From 1-14-0-10-37-14 sp037130845 (lineage in GTDB: Bacteria; Patescibacteriota; Patescibacteriia; Patescibacteriales; Patescibacteriaceae), in contig JBAXSE010000009.1 of the NCBI GenBank assembly GCA_037130845.1, positions 1-52,939 of the forward strand: a DNA stretch of 52,939 nt, written 5' to 3'. The notes under the pieces are model-generated. The model was not told where the DNA came from and did not search any database. It saw only the letters and a list, made by a program, of their open reading frames with translations. The first letter of the stretch is position 1. Each line of letters opens with the position of its first letter. Made by a program: the position numbers and the translations under genes. Positions 1 through 8,799 of the stretch are shown here, piece by piece.

Positions 1-25
1 GTTCTATTAAAGTGTCTAAAAACGC

Positions 26-66
26 AAAACACGTGAAGTTCGATATTCGAATTCACGTGTTTTTTT
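26..66 (-). terminator. Bidirectional-looking terminator after gyrB
   Basis: A 12-bp perfect arm (AAAACACGTGAA with TTCACGTGTTTT) continues, past a one-base bulge, into a TTCGA/TCGAA stem around a TAT loop. T tracts lie on both sides, so it could stop gyrB transcription from the right and any transcript entering from the left. It lies 14 bases past the gyrB stop codon. Confidence 0.8.
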
Positions 67-79
67 GTACTACAGGAGA

Positions 80-2104
80 TTAAATATCAAGATTCTTGAC
101 CGCTTTGGCATTTGTCTGGATGAAGTGCTTGCGGGCGGCTACATCAACGCCCATCAGCATCTCAAAAGTTTCGTTGGCTTTAGTGGCGTCATCGACGTCC
201 ACGCGCTTCATGATGCGCTGGGCGGGGTCCATAGTGGTCTCCCAGAGCTGTTCCGGGTTCATTTCACCCAAACCTTTGTAGCGCTGGATATGGACTTTGC
301 TGGCGGCTTTTTTCTTGTCGGCCAGTTTGATGTTTTCGGTTTCTTCTTCGGTCATCTCCGGTCCTTCTTCTTCAGCCTCGCTTTCTTCCGGTTCTTCTTC
401 GGGGCTGACGCCCATGGAGGTTAAGATTTCCATTTTTTCTTCATCGGAGTAGGCATATTTGGCGGTAGTGCCTTTTTTGACCTGATAGAGAGGCGGTTGG
501 GCGATATAGAGATGGCCGCCGCTGATCAGATCGGGGAAGTGGCGGTAGAACAAGGTGAGTAGCAGAGTGCGGATATGGGCGCCGTCGACGTCGGCATCGG
601 TCATAATGATGACGCGGTGATAGCGCAGTTTGTCCAATTCGATCTGGTCGCCGATGTTCATGCCCATAGCAATGACCAGGTTCTTGATTTCGGTATTAGC
701 CAACATCTTGTCGATGCGGCTGCGTTCGACGTTCAAAATTTTGCCGCGCAGCGGTAGGATAGCTTGAAACCGTCGGTCACGTCCTTGTTTAGCGCTACCT
801 CCGGCGGAATCGCCCTCGACTATGTATAGTTCGCATTCTTCTGGTTTGCGGCTGGAGCAGTCGGCTAGTTTGCCGGGCAGGGCGGAGCCTTCTAGGGCGC
901 CTTTGCGCAGGATGGTGGCGCGGGCGGTGCGGGCGGCCAAGCGGGCTTGAGCCGAGAGCAAGCATTTACCGCAGATTGCCGCGGCGTCTTTGGGGTTTTC
1001 TTCTAAAAAGGCGGCAAAGGTATCGCCGAATAATTGTTCGACATAGGTTTTCATGTCGGCATTGCCCAGCTTGCCTTTGGTCTGCCCTTCGAATTGCGGG
1101 TTAGGCAGCTTGACGGAAATGATAGCGGTTAGACCTTCTTTGGTATCATCGCCGGTTAGGTTGGCGTCTTTTTCTTTGAGTAGGCCTTTGGCGCGGGCGT
1201 AATTGTTGATGGTGCGGGTCAAGGCGGAGCGGAAACCGGCCAGATGAGAGCCGCCTTCCGGGTTAATGATGTTATTAGCGAAACAGAGGACGTTTTCGTT
1301 GTAGCCTTCGTTATATTGCAAGGCCACTTCTACTCGGCAATCGGATATTTCTTTGTCGGAATAAAAAATAGAATCATTTTTGACTTCCATGTTGCGATTC
1401 ATGGCCTTGATGTAAGTGCGGATGCCGCCGTCAAAATAGAAGCGGTATTTTTTGGCGCGATGTCCGGCTCGCTCGTCGGCGATAGTCATGTTGATGCCTT
1501 TGTTGAGGTAGGTTTGTTGGCGCAAGCGGTCGAGGATGCGTCCCCAATTGAATTCGACATCTTCGAAGATGGTTGGATCCGGTTTAAAAATGATAGTAGT
1601 GCCGGTTAATTTGGTTTTGCCGATGACTGAGGCTTTGTTCTGGGGCTTGCCGCGTTTGAATTCTTGCATCCAGATTTGGCCGTCGCGATAGACCTCGGCG
1701 CGCAGGTAGTCGCTTAAGGCATTGACAACCGAAACGCCGACGCCGTGAAGGCCGCCTGATACTTTGTAGCCGCTGCCGCCGAATTTACCGCCGGCATGCA
1801 ATTTGGTCAGGACGGTTTCCAGCGCGGAGACTTTGGTGGAAGGGTGGATGTCAGTCGGGATGCCGCGGCCGTTATCAACGACCTTAACCATGCCATCGGA
1901 TAGCAGAGCTACTTCGATGCTGTTGGCGTAGCCGGCCATGGCTTCGTCGATGCAATTATCGACTACCTCCCAAACCAAATGGTGCAGTCCGGTGGTGGAC
2001 GTGCTGCCGATGTACATGCCCGGGCGGATACGCACCGGTTCCAAGCCTTCTAATACTGTGATGGCGTCTGCGCCATAGGAGCTTTTCTTTTTGTCTTCTG
2101 CCAT
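80..2104 (-). CDS. gyrB: DNA gyrase subunit B
   Basis: ATPase subunit of the type IIA topoisomerase that introduces negative supercoils with GyrA. The 674-residue protein has the GHKL ATPase region (EVVDNCIDEA near residue 50, DNGRGIP near 98, GLHGVGVSVVNALS near 118), then a Toprim domain with EGDSAGGSA and DADVDGAHIRTLL, and the C-terminal GyrB tail with QRYKGLGEMNPEQLW. The length lies between compact ParE/GyrB forms and E. coli GyrB (804), because the large insertion of the proteobacterial enzyme is missing. An acidic Glu-rich stretch of about 30 residues sits in the late Toprim/tail region (EEEPEESEAEEEGPEMTEEE). ParE is the alternative, but the tail and motifs fit GyrB. The start ATG has no clear Shine-Dalgarno; a good promoter lies 95-125 bases upstream. 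Confidence 0.96.
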   Translation of the reverse strand: MAEDKKKSSYGADAITVLEGLEPVRIRPGMYIGSTSTTGLHHLVWEVVDNCIDEAMAGYANSIEVALLSDGMVKVVDNGRGIPTDIHPSTKVSALETVLTKLHAGGKFGGSGYKVSGGLHGVGVSVVNALSDYLRAEVYRDGQIWMQEFKRGKPQNKASVIGKTKLTGTTIIFKPDPTIFEDVEFNWGRILDRLRQQTYLNKGINMTIADERAGHRAKKYRFYFDGGIRTYIKAMNRNMEVKNDSIFYSDKEISDCRVEVALQYNEGYNENVLCFANNIINPEGGSHLAGFRSALTRTINNYARAKGLLKEKDANLTGDDTKEGLTAIISVKLPNPQFEGQTKGKLGNADMKTYVEQLFGDTFAAFLEENPKDAAAICGKCLLSAQARLAARTARATILRKGALEGSALPGKLADCSSRKPEECELYIVEGDSAGGSAKQGRDRRFQAILPLRGKILNVERSRIDKMLANTEIKNLVIAMGMNIGDQIELDKLRYHRVIIMTDADVDGAHIRTLLLTLFYRHFPDLISGGHLYIAQPPLYQVKKGTTAKYAYSDEEKMEILTSMGVSPEEEPEESEAEEEGPEMTEEETENIKLADKKKAASKVHIQRYKGLGEMNPEQLWETTMDPAQRIMKRVDVDDATKANETFEMLMGVDVAARKHFIQTNAKAVKNLDI

Positions 2105-2191
2105 ATTTATTTCTTCAAAAATTAGTCAAATATTTAGCCCTGATTTAAAATAGACAATTTGCATGATATATCTGCAAATCAAAGGTTATAA

Positions 2192-2227
2192 CTAAACTAT
2201 TATATCAGAGAACGGCGCAAAACTCAA
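2192..2227 (-). promoter_or_regulatory. gyrB promoter
   Basis: Read on the minus strand this is TTGAGT (2227-2222), a 17-base spacer, then a perfect TATAAT (2204-2199), giving a start near 2192. The leader of about 88 bases contains a TTTGCA/TGCAAA hairpin (2158-2178 region). Gyrase genes are often supercoiling-sensitive, but nothing in the sequence proves that here. Confidence 0.75.
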
Positions 2228-2296
2228 GTTTTTAAACGGTATTTTTGTCGGCAAGGTTAGCTGATAAATCTCTCTGTTTTTGCGGTAATTATATAG

Positions 2297-2325
2297 TTAC
2301 TCCTTTTTCATTTTTATGATATAAT
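2297..2325 (+). promoter_or_regulatory. Promoter of the DUF3160 gene (divergent from gyrB)
   Basis: A perfect TATAAT at 2320-2325 follows a weak -35 (TTACTC, 2297-2302) after 17 bases. The expected start site is near 2332, where an ATG opens a 21-codon ORF in a different frame that ends at 2397, just inside the DUF3160 coding region. Confidence 0.55.
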
Positions 2326-2377
2326 ATTAATATGGCAATCAGCTTGACTTTTGAGCTTAATTTTTGTTGCAATCTTT

Positions 2378-4744
2378 ATGTTTATAAACGGCAATAGCCA
2401 ATTTACGCCGCCCGCAGCTCCGCCAGAGCCTATTTGGACCAAGCCGGGCTTTACGAAAAAAGCCTTAATAGCGGCTGGAGTATTATTGTTGATTGGCGGT
2501 ATTGGCATATGGGTAGCCCTTAGCAGGCAAGCTGGCAAGCTGTCATTGCTTGACCGTACGAGCGACCAGACCGGACCACTGCCTAAGCCGTTTCTAGGGC
2601 TTGATACTGGCAGTGGCGGAGAAAATAAACAGCCTGACCTAAAAGCAGAAGAAATTTTCTTTGGTAATAATTTTGTTACTTACGACGACAAGCCTAAGAT
2701 TAAAGCTATTGATATCGCTTATCCGCTTAATATCAAGGCGGAGGTGGCAAATTTTTATGACTTTACCAGGCAAATTCCCTTAAAGGATGCCGAAATTAGC
2801 GAATTAAGCACCAAGGGCTATGTGGTAATCGACAATCCCTTTGCTAAAACGAGCAATAATTTCTTGCCCGTCTATAAGGAGCTTAATAATCACAAGTTGC
2901 CTTTCTTGGTGACCGCTGATTTCCTTTTTTATTACACTCAGAATTATTTGAAAGGTATATACAAAAATATTGAGGCCGATCTTTTTTATCGGACTTTTTG
3001 GCAGAACAATGCAACCTTATTCCAGCAAGCTGATAAGCGTTACCGTGATCGATATGCCAAGTTAGGCGTGATTAATGATCCGGTTTTAGAGGGCTTGCGC
3101 TTGGAAGCCGTCTTCTTTGCTACCAATTTGGAATTATTGCGGCCCAAGGCGGGGCAGATTTTGCCGCCGTCTAAAGAGTCGGTTATTACGCAATCCGGTG
3201 TTGCTGACAAATTTACACAAATGGAAGCGCAGGAATTCCAGTTTACTGTGCCTGACTATTTGGCGCAAAGCGTTGCGGAAGAAATAGCTTTAATAAAACA
3301 GGCAGGCAGGGTAGCTGCTGTCAGCAAATCGCCAGCCTTGCTGTATCAACGTAATTATACCGCTTTCAAGATTCCCGAAGATTATTCGGGTAATCCCAAA
3401 CTATCAAATTTTTATTTAGCTACTATCTGGAGCCGTTCTGAATTCCCGCTATTTTATATTGATAAAGATTGTCCCACCTGCCTGTTGGACAAGGAAGATT
3501 GGCTGGTCAACCAAACGGCGGCGCATCTAATTGCGCGGGATATCAGCGCTAATCAGGAATTGAAAAACAAATGGGCCAAGATTTATAAGGCAATCGCCTT
3601 TTTTACCAAGCTGTCGAGCGAACTGTCTTATTTGGATTATAACGCCGCCTTCAAGCAGTTGTTTGGGGAAAAAAGGGTTGAAGATGTTTTTGATTCGGCT
3701 AACCCGACGCGTGAAACAGACCTGTTGTCGCTGCGCAACCTGTTAGCTGCCAATGCTTTTGACCCGGCTAAAGGCGCGTTCAATCGGCAAACCGAAGAAG
3801 GCCGCCGAGAATCCGGTTTCCGCGTCTTACAGGAAGTTTACGACCCTGCCAAATACCTTTATGACCGCTTGATTTACAAATCAGTCGGGACTTTCATAAA
3901 TTACGATTCCAAAAAGATCTACCCTAGTCTCAATACGCTTTGTGAATCCGGTTTCCATGTCACTACGCGTTGCCGGGCTATTGGGTTGGATATCATTAAC
4001 CCATTGTTTAATGAGACGATTGACAACCCGTATTATGATCTTAATACTAATTTTACAGGCTACACCAATCAGGTGCCTTACCTAAGAAATCATTTTATTA
4101 AATTTGGCGTTAATGATTGGCATGATAACATTTACTGGTCTACTTTGGACGTCGGACGCAAGTATCTGAATAATCGCAAGATTAGCGTCTTTCCATATTC
4201 TATGACTCCAACTTGGGCGAATCAGGCCTTGTCGACCGTACTGGCAGCCACAACTAATTCTTATCTGCCGCTAGATGTTTGGACGCCGACTTCGTGGCAA
4301 GTAAACGCACTAAAAACTCCAAGTACCGTTAAATATCATTATGTCGAACCTAATCTAGTGCTAATATCCGAAATGGAGGCAATGTCTCAGATGTTATTTA
4401 AGACCTTTATTAACTTGGAGATAGTCAAGGACAACGATAATGAATTCGTCAATCTAACCAATGATTTGGATAAATTGCGTCAATTGGTATATGCGGAACA
4501 GGAAGGTACTGATTTTACAAACCAAGATTGGCTTTTCTTGAATGATTTGGTTTCGAAGTTTACGCTAAAGAGCGAGCGGAATAAAACTTGGCGCCTGCGC
4601 TTTACAAATCCCGATACTAAAAGGGAAGCTTTGTTAGAGCAGTCAATGGCTGGCGTCAAATTATTAGTCGAAGTCCAACGGCAGCAATCACGCAATATAA
4701 TGGTGGTCGGGCCGGTATTTAGTTTCCATGAACGCAAACTATAA
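2378..4744 (+). CDS. Membrane-anchored DUF3160 protein
   Basis: A 788-residue protein with a short Pro-rich cytoplasmic N-terminus, one transmembrane helix (about residues 22-44, ending GIGIWVAL) and a large extracytoplasmic region matching the DUF3160 family, whose members occur widely in CPR bacteria and archaea; biochemical function is unknown. Family-like blocks are the NFYDFTRQIPL / GYVVIDNPF region and the FLVTADFLFYYTQNYLKGIYK block. The frame is open back to 2351 (TTG), but a TGA at 2345 limits any extension; I chose the ATG at 2378 because it places a normal charged/Pro-rich stretch before the helix. No Shine-Dalgarno is visible at either start. The next gene begins 2 bases after the stop, so the two are co-transcribed. 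Confidence 0.8.
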   Translation: MFINGNSQFTPPAAPPEPIWTKPGFTKKALIAAGVLLLIGGIGIWVALSRQAGKLSLLDRTSDQTGPLPKPFLGLDTGSGGENKQPDLKAEEIFFGNNFVTYDDKPKIKAIDIAYPLNIKAEVANFYDFTRQIPLKDAEISELSTKGYVVIDNPFAKTSNNFLPVYKELNNHKLPFLVTADFLFYYTQNYLKGIYKNIEADLFYRTFWQNNATLFQQADKRYRDRYAKLGVINDPVLEGLRLEAVFFATNLELLRPKAGQILPPSKESVITQSGVADKFTQMEAQEFQFTVPDYLAQSVAEEIALIKQAGRVAAVSKSPALLYQRNYTAFKIPEDYSGNPKLSNFYLATIWSRSEFPLFYIDKDCPTCLLDKEDWLVNQTAAHLIARDISANQELKNKWAKIYKAIAFFTKLSSELSYLDYNAAFKQLFGEKRVEDVFDSANPTRETDLLSLRNLLAANAFDPAKGAFNRQTEEGRRESGFRVLQEVYDPAKYLYDRLIYKSVGTFINYDSKKIYPSLNTLCESGFHVTTRCRAIGLDIINPLFNETIDNPYYDLNTNFTGYTNQVPYLRNHFIKFGVNDWHDNIYWSTLDVGRKYLNNRKISVFPYSMTPTWANQALSTVLAATTNSYLPLDVWTPTSWQVNALKTPSTVKYHYVEPNLVLISEMEAMSQMLFKTFINLEIVKDNDNEFVNLTNDLDKLRQLVYAEQEGTDFTNQDWLFLNDLVSKFTLKSERNKTWRLRFTNPDTKREALLEQSMAGVKLLVEVQRQQSRNIMVVGPVFSFHERKL

Positions 4745-4746
4745 TT

Positions 4747-5703
4747 ATGATATTTTTTGGAAAAAAAACAGCTAAGCCGGAATTTACTCCTGAAGAGTTG
4801 ACTACTAAAAAAAAGCAGTTAATTGATTCAGAAGTAGAGGAGTATATCGGCTCAAGCGGAGTCTCCACCAAGTGGTTGGAATATGGCGTGTGGTATCAGC
4901 AACATCGACGCTTGTTCACTTTGACGGTGGTTTGGTTTTTGGCTATTGCTGCCAGCATCTTTTGGGCATTCGTCTTGTATTACATCGCTTCTTTCTTGTA
5001 TATCGGCATCCGGCAAGATCAAGAAAACAGCGTTGCTTTGTCTACATATTCTTTGCGTCCGCAGCGTTCTGACCAGTCGGCTAATCTAGAATATACTTTT
5101 TTCCAGGCTTTAGCCTTGCCGAACGGGCGGTATGACTTGGTAGGCAAGGTGACTAATAAAAGCACTAATGGTTGGGCTTCGTTTAATTATAATTTTTCCG
5201 ACGGGCAGCAATCTTTGGGGGCTGGTACGGGCTTTGTTTATCCCGGAGAGACTAAATACCTGTTGGCTTTGGGGCAGAGCCTAAAGGGCTCGCCTTTTGA
5301 CGTACGATTAATCATGAGCAATATTCTTCTTAACCGCTTTACGCCTCGCAACATGACTGATTGGTCCGGCTACCATGACGCGCATCTCGATTTTATTATT
5401 CAGGACAAGGTTTATATGCCGGCTGATGAAAGCGGTTTGACTGAAAAATTGCCGATTAATCGTGTTTCTTTTAGTATTATCAATAATAGCGCGTATACTT
5501 ACAGGACAGTGCCCTTCTTGATAATTCTTTATTATGGGGATAAGATGGTGGCTGTTGATCGTTATATTGCCAACAATTTTAAGCCTAAAGAAAAAATCGA
5601 TGCTGACTTGAGCTTTGTCGGTTCTCTCGGTCCGGTCAGTAGATTGGATATAGTTCCCGATGTTAATATTTTAGACACCGCTAATTTTGGAAGCGTTCAA
5701 TAG
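4747..5703 (+). CDS. Single-span membrane protein of unknown function
   Basis: I do not recognise a named family. The 318-residue protein has a basic, Lys-rich N-terminus, one strong hydrophobic span at about residues 57-86 (LTVVWFLAIAASIFWAFVLYYI), and an extracytoplasmic C-terminal region of about 230 residues rich in beta-type sequence with Asn/Ser/Tyr. It starts 2 bases after the DUF3160 gene and is followed by rodA, so the three may form one envelope-related unit. A role in cell-wall growth or surface display is inferred from context alone. Confidence 0.7.
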   Translation: MIFFGKKTAKPEFTPEELTTKKKQLIDSEVEEYIGSSGVSTKWLEYGVWYQQHRRLFTLTVVWFLAIAASIFWAFVLYYIASFLYIGIRQDQENSVALSTYSLRPQRSDQSANLEYTFFQALALPNGRYDLVGKVTNKSTNGWASFNYNFSDGQQSLGAGTGFVYPGETKYLLALGQSLKGSPFDVRLIMSNILLNRFTPRNMTDWSGYHDAHLDFIIQDKVYMPADESGLTEKLPINRVSFSIINNSAYTYRTVPFLIILYYGDKMVAVDRYIANNFKPKEKIDADLSFVGSLGPVSRLDIVPDVNILDTANFGSVQ

Positions 5704-5723
5704 CTGGGCAGCAGGCGAGGAGG

Positions 5724-5743
5724 GCCGCCATGTGCGGCTTTTT
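5724..5743 (+). terminator. Weak hairpin-T5 terminator
   Basis: GCCGC pairs with GCGGC over a 5-base loop and is followed by TTTTT. It lies between the membrane protein and rodA. The stem is short, so partial read-through into rodA is likely. Confidence 0.45.
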
Positions 5744-5765
5744 GAATTATCGTTAAGGCGAATAT

Positions 5766-6863
5766 ATGTGGAATAGGTTAATGGCGATAGTTAGAAGTCT
5801 GGATTGGTGGCTGATGCTGCCGGTTTTGCTTCTGGTTTCATACGGTTTGGCAGAGCTATATAGCCTGGATGCCAGCCAAGGCGGCAAGATGTTCGATCGT
5901 CAATTGATTGTAGCGTTGGTTGGCTTGCTGTTGATGGCGGCTATCTTGTTCGTTGATTATTATGTCGTTTACAGCGCTACTTGGTATATTTATCTGGTTG
6001 GAATCTTTACTTTGTTGTTAGTGCTGTTGTTTGGTGCCAGAATTAACGGTACGCGCGGCTGGCTTCGATTCGCGGGCCTGACAGCTCAGCCGGTAGAGTT
6101 TATTAAGATTATGGTTATCGTCAGCTTGTCCCGTTATTTTGCTAGCGCTAATTTTTCTTATAAGGCTTTGCGTTCATTGGTAGTGTCATTTTTAATCGTC
6201 TTGGTGCCGATTATTTTAGTTATGTTACAGCCTGATTTGGGTTCGGCTATGGTGTTAGGCGCAATCTGGTTTTTGTTGTTGATTTTTGCCGGGCTGCCTC
6301 GCAAGTATATCTTTACTTTTTTGGCCAGTTTGTTATTGATAGGGGCCTTGAGCTGGAATCATTTAGCGCCATACCAAAGAGGCCGGGTTATGAACATTCT
6401 GGCTCCCAAGCAAGCCGGATTGACCGGTGATTATAATGTTAATCAGGCGATTATCGCCGTGGGTTCCGGTCGTTTCTTGGGTCGCGGCCTCGGTTTCGGT
6501 TCGCAAAGCCAATTAAGATTTTTGCCGGAAAGCAAAAATGATTTTATCTTCGCGGTTATTGCCGAGGAGCTTGGCTTTGTCGGCATCCTATTGGTGGTCG
6601 GTTGTTTCGGTTTAATCCTCTATCGCATTTTTCATAATTTGCCTAATATTAAGGATAATTTCGGTATATTCTTTCTTTTGGGCTTCGCGGGCTTGATTTT
6701 TACGCAAATGTTTATTAATATTGGTATGAATTTGGGGCTCTTGCCGGTCGTAGGCATTACGCTGCCTTTTTTGAGTTATGGCGGAAGTTCACTCTTGACT
6801 AATCTATTATTAGTTGGTATAGCTCAGAGTATCATTGTCCGCAGTAAAATAAAGAATTACTAA
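5766..6863 (+). CDS. rodA: Rod-shape/peptidoglycan polymerase RodA (SEDS family)
   Basis: Ten-span SEDS glycosyltransferase that polymerises lipid II during wall elongation. The 365-residue protein carries family signatures: GWLRFAG.. QPVEFIK near residue 100, the QPDLGSAMV block near 155, GLGFGSQSQLRFLPESKNDFIFAVIAEELGF near 240, and the terminal LPFLSYGGSSL. No FtsW-type N-terminal extension is present and length matches RodA rather than FtsW, though the two are hard to separate in CPR genomes. An AAGG 8 bases upstream supports the ATG at 5766; an in-frame ATG five codons later is the alternative. Confidence 0.9.
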   Translation: MWNRLMAIVRSLDWWLMLPVLLLVSYGLAELYSLDASQGGKMFDRQLIVALVGLLLMAAILFVDYYVVYSATWYIYLVGIFTLLLVLLFGARINGTRGWLRFAGLTAQPVEFIKIMVIVSLSRYFASANFSYKALRSLVVSFLIVLVPIILVMLQPDLGSAMVLGAIWFLLLIFAGLPRKYIFTFLASLLLIGALSWNHLAPYQRGRVMNILAPKQAGLTGDYNVNQAIIAVGSGRFLGRGLGFGSQSQLRFLPESKNDFIFAVIAEELGFVGILLVVGCFGLILYRIFHNLPNIKDNFGIFFLLGFAGLIFTQMFINIGMNLGLLPVVGITLPFLSYGGSSLLTNLLLVGIAQSIIVRSKIKNY

Positions 6864-6888
6864 TTTAAAATAATTTTAAAATAATCTT

Positions 6889-7527
6889 ATGTCCCAGTTG
6901 CAATTAAAAGCTTACAGCCGTGCGCAGATGAAAGAGCAGACCGGTAATCGCAAAATGGTCGAGGCCGAGATGTACGGTCCCGGTTTTGAAAACAGCCATC
7001 TGGCCGTTTTTGTCGATGAATTAGAAAAGGCCTTTAAGGCCGGCCACATGGCTACCATTATCGACTTGGAAGTCGATGGCAAAGTCGTGCCGGTAATCAT
7101 CAAGGAAATCCAGCGCGGCCATCTGAAGAATAATCCTTTGCATGTCGATTTCTATCGCATCAAGGATGATCAGAAGGTGCATGTCGAAGTCGATGTCACT
7201 CCGGTGGGCAAATCTTTTGCCATTACCAACATGGGCGGCATGCTAGTTAAGAACACTCAGCGTTTGCGAGTTGAATGTTTGCCGAAGTTTTTGGTCAAAG
7301 AGATTGAAGTTGACCTAGGCAAATTGGTCAACCTGAACCAAGTTATCCGCGTTGCTGATTTGGATCTGCCCGAGGGCATTACTGTTAAGAATGGTAAACG
7401 TGATCCGATCGTCTCGGTCATTGCCAGCCGCAAGGCCAAGTCGGCTGCCGCTACCGGCCCCGCCACTACTCCTGCCGGCGGTGCCGCTCCTGCCGCTGCC
7501 AAGGCTCCTGCTAAGAAGAAAAAATAA
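6889..7527 (+). CDS. rplY: 50S ribosomal protein bL25 (CTC form)
   Basis: 5S rRNA-binding protein of the large subunit. Residues 1-95 form the L25 beta-barrel (GHMATIIDLEVDGK, IQRGHLKNNPLHVDFYRI) and residues 96-185 the TL5/CTC C-terminal domain (VEVDVTPVGKS, LPKFLVKEIEVDLGKL). The last 30 residues are a low-complexity Ala/Pro/Lys tail ending in four lysines. The N-terminal half contains the 5S-contact region expected of the longer CTC form (about 200 residues), not the short E. coli form (94). A strong terminator begins 13 bases after the stop. Confidence 0.93.
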   Translation: MSQLQLKAYSRAQMKEQTGNRKMVEAEMYGPGFENSHLAVFVDELEKAFKAGHMATIIDLEVDGKVVPVIIKEIQRGHLKNNPLHVDFYRIKDDQKVHVEVDVTPVGKSFAITNMGGMLVKNTQRLRVECLPKFLVKEIEVDLGKLVNLNQVIRVADLDLPEGITVKNGKRDPIVSVIASRKAKSAAATGPATTPAGGAAPAAAKAPAKKKK

Positions 7528-7539
7528 GCTTTACTATAC

Positions 7540-7572
7540 AAAACACCCCGGCCTCGCGTCGGGGTGTTTTTT
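7540..7572 (+). terminator. Terminator after rplY
   Basis: AAAACACCCCG pairs perfectly with CGGGGTGTTTT around a 9-base loop and ends in T6. The T tract overlaps the -35 box of the next gene's promoter. Confidence 0.9.
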
Positions 7573-7599
7573 GACCGTCTGACTGCCTGCGAGTATAAT
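7571..7599 (+). promoter_or_regulatory. Promoter for a leaderless MFS transporter mRNA
   Basis: TTGACC (7571-7576), 17-base spacer, perfect TATAAT (7594-7599). The predicted start falls at about 7606, exactly on the A of the ATG of the transporter gene, so the mRNA should be leaderless. The -35 box shares bases with the preceding terminator's T tract. Confidence 0.75.
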
Positions 7600-7605
7600 G
7601 AGGTT

Positions 7606-8745
7606 ATGATTATCAAACGGGAAATCTTGGCGTTGTACCTGGTAAATATTTTGGACGGTTTTGCCGGTTCGTTGTTTGGCGTCTTTGTGCCAATCTATCT
7701 GTTTCAGCGCGGCTATACTATTCAAAGCATTATCTTGCTTTACTTTTTTTATAGCTTATTCATGATTGGGGCCTTTGCTTTGTCCGCCTTGGTGATGAAT
7801 CGCTATGGCTTGCGCATTATGATGTTGATGCGCGTACCTTTCTTATTGGCTTACATGGGCGCTCTGATTGCCTTGCCTAAGATTCCGTATTTTCCGTTAT
7901 GGATAATCGGCCTATTGATGGCTTTGCAGGGCGGGTTTTACTTCTTCGGCACCAACATGCTTTTTCTATCCAATGTCCAATCAAAAAATCTGGAAAATGA
8001 AATCGGCCGGCTTAATTTCTGGCCGCAACTGGTCGGTTTGTTTCTGCCATTATTAGGCGCCTGGCTGATTGTAAACAAGGATTATCAATTTGTCTTGTTG
8101 ATAACTTTCGCTATCTATTGCCTGGCAATTTTGCCTTTATGGTTTATTGCCGATTTCAAGACGACTATTAATTTTTCTTTTAAGCAATTCCGCCAAGTTT
8201 GGCTTCGAAACCAGCGCTATACGGTGATTGAAATCATCAAGAATATGTCTGAGGAAGTGGAGGGGATAGTCTGGCCTTTATTTGTTATCTTGTTTTTCCA
8301 TAATATCTTAATCCTGGGTTGGTTGAGCTTTTTGGTCGGCTTGGGCGGCGCTTTGTTCACTTGGTTGGTGGGCAAGTATGCCAAGAAGATTCATAGGGCG
8401 AGAATATTAAAAATTGGCTTGTTAATTACTGCTCTGTTGTGGTTGGTAGTCTATTTCTTCCCTGGTAAAGAAGTTTATTTGTTGACCTCCATTAGCCTTG
8501 GCTTTGTGGGCGCCTTAGTGGGCATTCCTTTTAGCGCCTATGTCTACCGCTTGGCCAAGCGCCGCAAGACCGACGAATTTATCATCTTCCGTGAGCTGCC
8601 GGTATTCCTGGGGCGCATCCCGGTTTATCTGCTGGCTTATTTTTTCTGGCATCAGCTGCAATTCGGCTTTTTGTTGGCCGCTTGTTCATTAATCATCTTG
8701 TCTTTGTTTAATTTTGGCGGCAGGGCGAAAATATTGACAGGCTAA
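7606..8745 (+). CDS. Major facilitator superfamily transporter
   Basis: A 379-residue integral membrane protein with about 11-12 hydrophobic spans and the MFS arrangement of two bundles, split by the loop around residue 180. Short basic loops such as MNRYGLR after span 2 and GKYAKKIHRARILK in the second half resemble the MFS cytoplasmic 2-3 and 8-9 loops. Substrate cannot be read from sequence. The frame is open to a GTG at 7564 inside the terminator, but the ATG at 7606 coincides with the predicted transcription start and gives a normal N-terminus (MIIKREILALYLVNILDG). It is isolated from neighbours by its own promoter. Confidence 0.8.
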   Translation: MIIKREILALYLVNILDGFAGSLFGVFVPIYLFQRGYTIQSIILLYFFYSLFMIGAFALSALVMNRYGLRIMMLMRVPFLLAYMGALIALPKIPYFPLWIIGLLMALQGGFYFFGTNMLFLSNVQSKNLENEIGRLNFWPQLVGLFLPLLGAWLIVNKDYQFVLLITFAIYCLAILPLWFIADFKTTINFSFKQFRQVWLRNQRYTVIEIIKNMSEEVEGIVWPLFVILFFHNILILGWLSFLVGLGGALFTWLVGKYAKKIHRARILKIGLLITALLWLVVYFFPGKEVYLLTSISLGFVGALVGIPFSAYVYRLAKRRKTDEFIIFRELPVFLGRIPVYLLAYFFWHQLQFGFLLAACSLIILSLFNFGGRAKILTG

Positions 8746-8761
8746 GCGGAAAGTATATAAT
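8734..8761 (+). promoter_or_regulatory. Consensus sigma-70 promoter
   Basis: TTGACA (8734-8739), 16-base spacer, TATAAT (8756-8761). It overlaps the last codons and stop of the MFS gene and drives the 87-residue ORF with a leader of about 32 bases. Confidence 0.85.
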
Positions 8762-8799
8762 AGCGGCTTAATCGTTTTTTAAATTATCCTGGAGTAAAC

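Noticed and set aside
65..424. 119-residue ORF opposite gyrB, and the many similar antisense ORFs
   Set aside because: They mirror conserved gyrB or other coding sequence, have no start signals and show no family features.
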